Assembly (NCBI GenBank): GCA_041913505.1
Contig: JAYSFC010000108.1
Coordinates: forward strand, 1-13,616
Direction of reading: 5' to 3'
Length of the DNA: 13,616 nt
From: JAYSFC01 sp041913505
GTDB taxonomy: Bacteria > Pseudomonadota > Gammaproteobacteria > Burkholderiales > Burkholderiaceae_C
The notes below the pieces were generated by a model. The model saw nothing but the letters and a program-made list of their open reading frames with translations, had not been told where the DNA came from and made no database searches. Below are positions 1-4,663 of this stretch, piece after piece (position 1 is the first letter of the stretch; each line of letters begins with the position of its first letter). Both the position numbers and the translations under genes were made by a program.

Positions 1-80
1 GCCAAATCGGTGAAGGCTCAGTGAGCCTCACACACGGAAAATCGGACAGGCCCCCTGGTACGGGTTCTGGGGGCAGGTCA
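1..80 (-). mobile_element. possible end of a second insertion sequence, truncated by the window edge
   Basis: On the minus strand the transposase frame of the neighbouring IS3-type orfB loses its family character at about position 85. Immediately beyond it, starting at position 80, the minus strand reads TGACCTGCCCCC, which resembles the 5'-TG termini of many IS3-family elements. A further stretch at 29-55 reads minus-strand GCCTGTCCGATTTTCC, which also looks like an IS terminus. The simplest reading is that a second element landed inside orfB and that only its outermost bases are in this window. No transposase gene of that element is visible. The assignment is from memory of terminal-repeat styles, not from an alignment. 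Confidence 0.3.
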
Positions 81-84
81 CAAT

Positions 85-490
85 CATCGCGCCCCGCCCA
101 GACCCGGCACATGTCCGTGGCCCAGCGCTCGTTGGGCGCCTTGGCCACCGAAGGAAGCGACTGAATCCGAGGCCTGAAGCCCACCGGGCGCTTGCGCACC
201 TGCCAACCCCGAAGCTGGAAGATACGCTGCACCGTGTTCTTGTTGAAGCCAAGCAGGTGCGCCACCGTCCGATACCCGAAGGAAGGGTTCTCCTCGATCA
301 TGGCTTTGATCGGCGTTACGAAGCGCTCCTGCAGCGTCGGCGCGGCCTTCACCGGCCGGTAGTACACGCTGCGCCTGGGGACATCGAACCAACGGCAGAG
401 TTTGCTGATCGAGACGGTGATGCCGTCGGCTTGCAGTCCCTGGCGGATCGTCTCGATCACTTCTCGTCCTCGCCCAGCAGGGACTGCAAT
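85..490 (-). pseudogene. IS3-family transposase OrfB, truncated
   Basis: In the frame entered by a -1 shift from orfA, the minus strand encodes an OrfB start. An HTH_21-like part contains SKLCRWFDVPRRSVYYRPV and PSFGYRTVAHLLGFNKNTVQ, followed by NERWATDMCRVWAGRD. The Asp of TDMCRVW should be the first catalytic residue of the rve/DDE integrase core. After it the family sequence stops and the frame runs without a stop into unrelated DNA, to the window edge. The second Asp and the Glu of the triad are absent, so the product cannot catalyse transposition. There is no own ATG start at the junction. Translation would depend on the frameshift at the A7 run. Family assignment is strong; the break point is accurate to about ten bases. 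Confidence 0.75.
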
Positions 491-771
491 TTTTTTCTTG
501 CGCGCAGCTCCAGCATCGCCTCGCCGTACGCCTCTTGCAGTTCCTTGAGCTGACGCTCGTACTGCTCGCGCACATCCTGCGGGTTGGCCTTCAGGGCGTT
601 CTCCATGCCTTTGCGGCCGTCCTCCACCCAGTTCTCAATCTCCGAGGGCGGCAGGTCATACGTCCTGCTCGCCTCCGATACGCTGGTCTTGCCCTGGATG
701 ATTTCCAAGACCAATGCCGTCTTGCGCTTCGCGGTCCAGCGCTTGATCTCTTCGTCCATCAACGTACTCAT
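457..771 (-). CDS. IS3-family transposase OrfA
   Basis: This small basic protein of 104 residues is the DNA-binding half of an IS3-type transposase. Residues 5-55 carry an HTH_Tnp_1-like fold, with RWTAKRKTALVLEIIQGKTS followed by ASRTYDLPPSEIENWV. The C-terminal part (from about 60) is a charged helix, KQLKELQEAYGEAMLELRA type, probably the leucine-zipper-like region through which OrfA and OrfAB associate. The ATG at 771 is preceded by AGAGGAAG at a good distance. Near its end the gene has seven A residues in the coding strand, which allow -1 shifting into orfB; without shifting it stops at 457. The gene itself looks intact, but its partner orfB is broken. OrfA alone usually acts as an inhibitor or regulator in this family. 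Confidence 0.85.
   Translation of the reverse strand: MSTLMDEEIKRWTAKRKTALVLEIIQGKTSVSEASRTYDLPPSEIENWVEDGRKGMENALKANPQDVREQYERQLKELQEAYGEAMLELRARKKLQSLLGEDEK
490..496 (-). promoter_or_regulatory. programmed -1 frameshift slippery heptamer (A7)
   Basis: The minus strand reads A AAA AAA in the orfA frame (seven T on the plus strand), immediately followed by TTGCAG. Slipping back by one base here moves the ribosome into the orfB frame, which reads on as IAVPAGRGRE and then into recognisable OrfB sequence. This is the standard way IS3-family elements make the OrfAB fusion transposase. No stimulatory hairpin was worked out downstream. Confidence 0.75.
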
Positions 772-1132
772 GGTGTCTTCCTCTCGACGGTAACACCTGA
801 GCAGGTTTTCACTGGGTCAATACATAATGCGCGTGAACATGGTCGTGTGAATACGTTGGAACCTGAAAAAACAAAACCCCGGAAGACCATGCCTGCCGGG
901 GTTGGGGCCGAAAGGTCATCGCCTTCCGATTGCCATCAAAAGGACGCAGCTATGCAGCGAACGTGATTTGGAGGGCGGTGAACGTGAACATGCGACTATT
1001 GTCTCGGGATTGAAGTGTCCTCGCCACCGGTAGGACCGGCGCGGCGACCATCCGCGCGCGCTTGTAGGACAAGGGCGGCAATCGAGCGCCGCCCTGCCGC
1101 GCGCAAGGCTGGCGGGGCTAGCATGGCTCGCA
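772..1132. other. 361-bp intergenic region between the IS and the AsmA gene
   Basis: The region holds the outer end of the IS (to about 819), a strong minus-strand terminator (866-903), and a dyad just before the AsmA gene. In that dyad TCGCC at 1021-1025 pairs with GGCGA at 1044-1048 around CCGGT/ACCGG at 1027-1039. No convincing promoter or gene was found. A minus-strand reading frame ends at 916, twelve bases before the terminator stem, but I could not assign its last residues to any family. Any gene that once fed this terminator seems to be lost or reduced to a remnant. Confidence 0.5.
866..903 (-). terminator. rho-independent terminator, minus strand
   Basis: The arms AACCCCGG (875-882) and CCGGGGTT (896-903) pair perfectly over eight bases around a 13-nt loop. 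Read on the minus strand, the hairpin is followed by TTTTGTTTTTT, a strong U tract. On the plus strand no U tract follows, so it should act on leftward transcription only. No intact minus-strand gene ends just before it. Confidence 0.75.
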
Positions 1133-3211
1133 ATGCAAGACCAAGACGAGTTCCACACAGCATCCGCAGACACCGCTGCTTTGCCCGCGCCCACTCCCGT
1201 GCGCCCGCGTCGCTGGCTGCGCTGGGTGGCTGCGCTGCCCTTCATGGCCTGCGTGCTGCTGGTGCTCGCGGGCGTTGGCATTGCCCACTTCGACTGGAAC
1301 CACCTGCGCCCGCGCATCAACGCCGAGGTCAGCGAAGCCACGGGCCGCCGCTTCGCGATTGACGGCGACCTTTCGGTGCAGTGGCACTGGCCGCAGCCGC
1401 TTGAGGCCGGCTGGCGGCGCTGGGTACCTGGCGTGACGGTGAGCGCCGAGAAGCTGGTGCTGGGCAACCCGCCCAGCTTCAGCGCCGCGCGCATCGACAT
1501 GGCCACGGTGGGCCGCGCCAGCGCCACGCTGCGCCTGCTGCCACTGCTGTCACGCCAGATCGCTGTTGACACCGTGGCACTGGAAGCACCCGACGTCGCG
1601 CTCGTCCGCCTGGCGGATGGCGTGGCCAACTGGCAATTTGACCTGCCGCCCAAAGATGGGGCCGAAAGCAAAGCCTCCGCCCCCTGGGGCTTCAGCCTGG
1701 GCCAGCTCGTGCTGCGCCAGGGCCGGGTCGCGTTCACCGATGCAAAGCGAAACCTCGATGTCCAGGCCCAGATCGACACCCTGCCCGATGACGAGCGCTA
1801 CGGTCTGCGTTTCACCCTCAGCGGCCGCTATGCACGCGCCAAGATCGAGGGCAGCGGCAAGGCGGGATCGGTGCTCACGCTGGGCGATACGGGCAATTAC
1901 CCGCTGCAGTTCAAGGCCCGCGCGGGCGGCGCGTCCGCCGAGGTCGATGGCACGCTGTCCAATCCCGCCGCGCTCTCGGGACTGGACGTGCTTCTCACCC
2001 TGCGCGCGAACAGCATGGCCGACCTGTACGGCCTGACCGGCATCGTGCTGCCCAGCACCCCGCCGTTCCAGACCACGGGCCGCCTAGTGGGCAGCCTGAA
2101 ACCCCAGCACGCCGTGTGGGACTACCGCGACTTTCGCGGCAGCGTCGGGCAAAGCGACCTCAGCGGCCACCTCACCTACACCTCCGGCAAGCCGCGCCCG
2201 AAGCTGGTGGGCGAAATGGTCTCGCGCCAGTTGCGCCTGGCCGACCTGGGCCCGCTGCTGGGGGCCGATCCGCGCGAAGGCCCCAAGGCCACCCGCCCCG
2301 GCAAGGTGCTGCCCGACGCGCCCTTCGCCACCGACCGCTGGAACGCCATGGACCTGGACCTGCGCTTCACCGGACGGAAGATCGTGCGCCAGAACGATCT
2401 ACCCATCGAAAACCTCCACGTGCACGCCAGGCTCGACGACGCGCAGCTCACGCTCGACCCGCTGGCCTTCGGCGTCGCGCAGGGCACGATCACCTCGCAG
2501 GTGCAGCTCCAGGCGCGCGCCGGCGCGCCGCTGCGCGCGCAGGTACGCGGCTCGGTGCAGGGGCTCAGGTTGTCAGCGCTGTTCCCCAAGGTGGAATTGA
2601 TGAAGAAAAGTCTGGGCCGGCTGGATGGTGCTGTTGCGCTGCAAGCGCAGGGCAACTCCATCGCCAAGCTCGCTGCCACCAGCACCGGAGAGGCCAAGCT
2701 CTACGTGCGCGAAGGTGTGCTGAGCGCACAGATGCTCGACCTGGCTTCGCTCAACCTGGGCAGCGTGATCGTGAGCAAGCTCTTTGGAGCGGACAAGGAA
2801 GTGAACCTGCGCTGCGCCGTGGCCGACTTCGGACTGCAGAACGGGCTGGCCCAGGCTCGCACCGTGAAGCTGAGCACGGACGACGCAATCGTGGAGGCCT
2901 CGGGCCAGATCGACCTGGCCGGCGAAAAGATAAACCTGAGCCTCAAGCCAGCATCGCTGAAATGGAAGTTCTTCTCGCTGCGCACGCCGCTGTATGTGCG
3001 CGGCACCTTTGCCGACCCGCAGGCCGGGCTGGAAACCGGTCCGCTGTTGCTGCGCGCGGGCGCCGCGGTGGCAGCGGCGGTGGCCGCCCCGGTCGCGCTG
3101 GTGCTGGTGCCCCTCACGGTGCCCGCGGCGGCGGACGACGTGTACTGCGCGCCGCTGCTGGCACAGGCCCAGGCGCCCGCGCGGTCAGGGGTGTCGAAAG
3201 CGCGGCGTTAG
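1133..3211 (+). CDS. AsmA family protein
   Basis: This 692-residue protein belongs to the AsmA group of envelope proteins. These are anchored in the inner membrane and extend into the periplasm, and are linked to outer-membrane biogenesis and lipid transport between membranes. A cytoplasmic basic stretch (PVRPRRWLRW) precedes a membrane segment at about 31-51. The AsmA N-terminal signature follows, including LRPRINAEVSEATGRRFAIDG (split here by description: LRPRINAEV, then EATGRRFAIDG). The long middle consists of repeated amphipathic beta segments, and the region around KLYVREGVLSAQMLDLASLN is typical of the C-terminal AsmA domain. A hydrophobic stretch at 643-665 and a lone Cys at about 672 close the protein. 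The start at 1133 is the first ATG in frame but has only a weak ribosome binding site. The gene stands alone. The exact substrate cannot be told from the sequence. Confidence 0.85.
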   Translation: MQDQDEFHTASADTAALPAPTPVRPRRWLRWVAALPFMACVLLVLAGVGIAHFDWNHLRPRINAEVSEATGRRFAIDGDLSVQWHWPQPLEAGWRRWVPGVTVSAEKLVLGNPPSFSAARIDMATVGRASATLRLLPLLSRQIAVDTVALEAPDVALVRLADGVANWQFDLPPKDGAESKASAPWGFSLGQLVLRQGRVAFTDAKRNLDVQAQIDTLPDDERYGLRFTLSGRYARAKIEGSGKAGSVLTLGDTGNYPLQFKARAGGASAEVDGTLSNPAALSGLDVLLTLRANSMADLYGLTGIVLPSTPPFQTTGRLVGSLKPQHAVWDYRDFRGSVGQSDLSGHLTYTSGKPRPKLVGEMVSRQLRLADLGPLLGADPREGPKATRPGKVLPDAPFATDRWNAMDLDLRFTGRKIVRQNDLPIENLHVHARLDDAQLTLDPLAFGVAQGTITSQVQLQARAGAPLRAQVRGSVQGLRLSALFPKVELMKKSLGRLDGAVALQAQGNSIAKLAATSTGEAKLYVREGVLSAQMLDLASLNLGSVIVSKLFGADKEVNLRCAVADFGLQNGLAQARTVKLSTDDAIVEASGQIDLAGEKINLSLKPASLKWKFFSLRTPLYVRGTFADPQAGLETGPLLLRAGAAVAAAVAAPVALVLVPLTVPAAADDVYCAPLLAQAQAPARSGVSKARR

Positions 3212-3366
3212 GGCTTACTTCGTCACACGCTTGATCTTCGAGCCGCCCAGAGACCCCGCGGAAGCGCCAGTTTATAAGGAGCGCCGGAGAAGCGTTGCCG
3301 CTCCTTCAATGTCGCCAGACCGGATGCGTAGCCTAGTGTCAGTTCTGCGCCCACGATCACGCACAG
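3212..3366. other. intergenic region with a possible gene remnant and a hairpin
   Basis: Between the AsmA stop and the end of the minus-strand GNAT-Rnk gene are 155 bases. The part at 3219-3269 reads on the minus strand as a short open tail, GASAGSLGGSKIKRVTK followed by TAA, with an in-frame stop just upstream. It looks like the C-terminus of a protein whose body is gone. A perfect 8-bp hairpin at 3276-3306 follows. The base composition drops from here towards 4660. Confidence 0.35.
3276..3306 (-). terminator. candidate terminator hairpin after the GNAT-Rnk gene
   Basis: AAGGAGCG at 3276-3283 pairs perfectly with CGCTCCTT at 3299-3306 around a 15-nt loop. It lies about 60 bases downstream of the stop of the minus-strand gene. 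On the minus strand the stem is followed by ATAAACTGG, so there is no clear U tract. It could be a weak terminator or an mRNA 3'-end stabilising hairpin. Confidence 0.4.
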
Positions 3367-4278
3367 CTATAGGTGGAAATCGCCTGCGGCTTCGGGCTGG
3401 TAAAGCACTCTTCCAATCCGGATGTGGCAGGTTCGGTTCGGAATTCGCCAGTTGAAGGCATCGCCCTCCTTGTAGCCCAGGATCGCGGTGCCGATGTCAG
3501 AGCAAACCGATACCCTCCCAGCACTGCCGTCCGCATCCTCGGGGTACACCAGCGCAATCTCCACCTCCTCGCCGTCTATCTGCAATAAGGCCTTGGAGTT
3601 CATCGTGACCACATCCTCTGCCATTAGCTGCGGCTCGACGACGACAGCTCGCTCGAGCTCGTGCTCCAGCTGAAAAATATCCGACCCCTGTTCGAACTCG
3701 ATCAGATTTCTGAGTCGGGCCTTGTCAACTTCGGTGATGTAGATGGCGGAGGCGTGCGCTGCAGGACTTTCACGCAAGAGCCGGAGATAGCGCTCCGAGT
3801 TCATGGCGAAAGAGTTCATCGCAGGCGTCTCGTTTTCCAGCAAGAAGCCGCTGCGCAGAAATGCCTTCAGTGATCGCGCGTTGTCTGGGTGGATTCTGGC
3901 GATGAGTTTCTCGGCCCGCATGTCGAAGAAGGCAAGCTTCATTCCTTCTCGGATCGCACTGGCTCCGAGCTTGCAACCCCAGTTGTCGCGATTGCCAATG
4001 ACCAGGACCATTTCGCAGTCCTGCCCCTTCTTGACGAGGCGGACAAACCCCACTGGCACATCATGTCGGTCGTAGGCCATGAAGAACCGGCCGCTCTGGT
4101 TGAACAGATGGGTGAGGATTGGCAACTGGACCCTGCCGATGGCCTGCTCGATGAACCGGGAGACATGGCGGGAGTCGCTCAGGTAGCGTGTAACGTCCTC
4201 GTCTTCCAACCAGTCCATCAAAGTAAGCGCGTCGGTCCGAGTGATCTCGGGACACAGGGAAATGAAAGGCGTGTTCAT
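3367..4278 (-). CDS. GNAT N-acetyltransferase fused to an Rnk (GreA/GreB-like) domain
   Basis: This 303-residue protein has two parts. Residues 5-170 are a GNAT acetyltransferase: VPVGFVRLV at 75-83, an acetyl-CoA loop region DNWGCKLGASAIREG at 98-112, and HPDNARSLKAFLRSGF at 130-145, the typical last motif. Residues 178-303 match Rnk, the regulator of nucleoside diphosphate kinase. This part has a short helical pair with LEHELERAVVV, then DVVTMNSKA, EIALVYPEDAD, GTAILGYKEGD and the end motif LYQPEAAGD. Rnk is a GreA/GreB relative that binds RNA polymerase but has only a short coiled coil. I start at the ATG at 4278, preceded by GGGGTGA; a TTG at 4299 would add seven residues. The gene has lower GC than its neighbours and palindromes lie just upstream. 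The acetylated substrate is unknown. Confidence 0.8.
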   Translation of the reverse strand: MNTPFISLCPEITRTDALTLMDWLEDEDVTRYLSDSRHVSRFIEQAIGRVQLPILTHLFNQSGRFFMAYDRHDVPVGFVRLVKKGQDCEMVLVIGNRDNWGCKLGASAIREGMKLAFFDMRAEKLIARIHPDNARSLKAFLRSGFLLENETPAMNSFAMNSERYLRLLRESPAAHASAIYITEVDKARLRNLIEFEQGSDIFQLEHELERAVVVEPQLMAEDVVTMNSKALLQIDGEEVEIALVYPEDADGSAGRVSVCSDIGTAILGYKEGDAFNWRIPNRTCHIRIGRVLYQPEAAGDFHL

Positions 4279-4301
4279 CTTCACCCCGTTGGGATTCAAG
4301 A

Positions 4302-4329
4302 ATGAAAGCCTTTCATGGCCTCGGCCATG
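4302..4329. promoter_or_regulatory. two overlapping perfect palindromes, possible operator
   Basis: ATGAAAG at 4302-4308 and CTTTCAT at 4310-4316 form a perfect dyad around one base. It overlaps a second dyad, CATGGCC at 4314-4320 and GGCCATG at 4323-4329, with two bases between the arms. They lie 24-51 bases upstream of the GNAT-Rnk start. They could be binding sites for a dimeric repressor or the tip of a dispersed repeat. No promoter boxes could be fixed with confidence. Confidence 0.4.
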
Positions 4330-4372
4330 ACGGTTCTTTCGACAGAGTGCTTATTTTAAGGCGCAGCGCGAG

Positions 4373-4402
4373 CCTGGGGCCAAGCGCCCAGTGGGCTTCA
4401 GG
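4373..4402. repeat. imperfect hairpin in the intergenic region
   Basis: CCTG (4373-4376), AAG (4382-4384) and CCC (4387-4389) pair in order with CAGG (4399-4402), CTT (4396-4398) and GGG (4393-4395). This makes a bulged stem with an AGT loop. No U tract follows on either strand. Function unknown. Confidence 0.3.
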
Positions 4403-4543
4403 CCAGCATCCAAGCCCTGCCATAGATAGCCAAGGCGTTGAGCGACCGACTTGTGCCGTATCTGGAACGGACGTGATGAATGGGCCTCGCTGGCCTTGGC
4501 GGTAGACCCCACCATCGCGCGGCAAGCCCGGCATAGAGAGGGC

Positions 4544-4613
4544 TCCCCTGCGTAAGCGGGGATACATGTTTGCTATACGAATAGCAGCAACTGATGGCCC
4601 GTGAGCTAACGGG
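4544..4613 (+). promoter_or_regulatory. three consecutive hairpins in the leader of the histidine kinase gene
   Basis: Hairpin 1 has arms TCCCC (4544-4548) and GGGGA (4558-4562), a bulged T, then GC/GC closing a GTAA loop of GNRA type. Hairpin 2 is TGCTAT (4571-4576) and ATAGCA (4581-4586) with loop ACGA. Hairpin 3 is CCCGT (4598-4602) and ACGGG (4609-4613) with the six-base loop GAGCTA. They end 50 bases before the kinase start and no U tract follows. Because the operon encodes an ANTAR RNA-binding regulator, they are candidates for autoregulation. However, the loops do not carry the A1/G4 pattern known for ANTAR targets. Confidence 0.35.
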
Positions 4614-4663
4614 AGTTCGGTATTTGCGATGTATCAAATCGTTAATGCAACGCGTGGTTTGCA

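Larger units (their letters stand above)
81..819 (-). mobile_element. IS3-family insertion sequence, 3' truncated
   Basis: A partial IS3-type element reads right to left. Its upstream end is placed at about 819, where the minus strand begins TGACCCAGTG, consistent with the 5'-TG that IS3 elements start with. This end lies about 48 bases before the orfA start. Inside are orfA, an A7 slippery run and the front part of orfB. The other terminal repeat and the last two thirds of orfB are missing, so the element cannot move by itself. The exact outer boundary is uncertain because no matching inverted repeat remains for comparison. Confidence 0.7.
4279..4663. other. 385-bp non-coding region rich in dyads, between divergent genes
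   Basis: This stretch separates the leftward GNAT-Rnk gene from the rightward histidine kinase gene. It contains six dyads: 4302-4316, 4314-4329, 4373-4402, 4544-4562, 4571-4586 and 4598-4613. Short reading frames exist on both strands, including an 84-codon minus frame at 4313-4567. They lack ribosome binding sites and recognisable domains, so I do not call them genes. The composition is less GC-rich than the kinase gene. It may be a dispersed intergenic element of the host family, plus a structured leader for the kinase. Confidence 0.45.

Noticed and set aside
916..1779. A 287-codon minus-strand frame that ends twelve bases before the terminator at 866-903
   Set aside because: Most of it is antisense to the AsmA gene and shows Ser/Arg/Ala-rich shadow composition. 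Only its last 30 or so residues lie outside that gene, and they could not be assigned to any family.
4313..4567. An 84-codon minus-strand frame in the spacer, and a 67-codon plus-strand frame at 4302-4505
   Set aside because: No ribosome binding sites, no domains, and the frames lie on both strands of a dyad-rich region; more likely a non-coding repeat than genes.
4544..4613. The kinase leader hairpins as a proven ANTAR target
   Set aside because: The loops GTAA, ACGA and GAGCTA do not show the A1/G4 hexaloop pattern, so I keep this only as a hypothesis.
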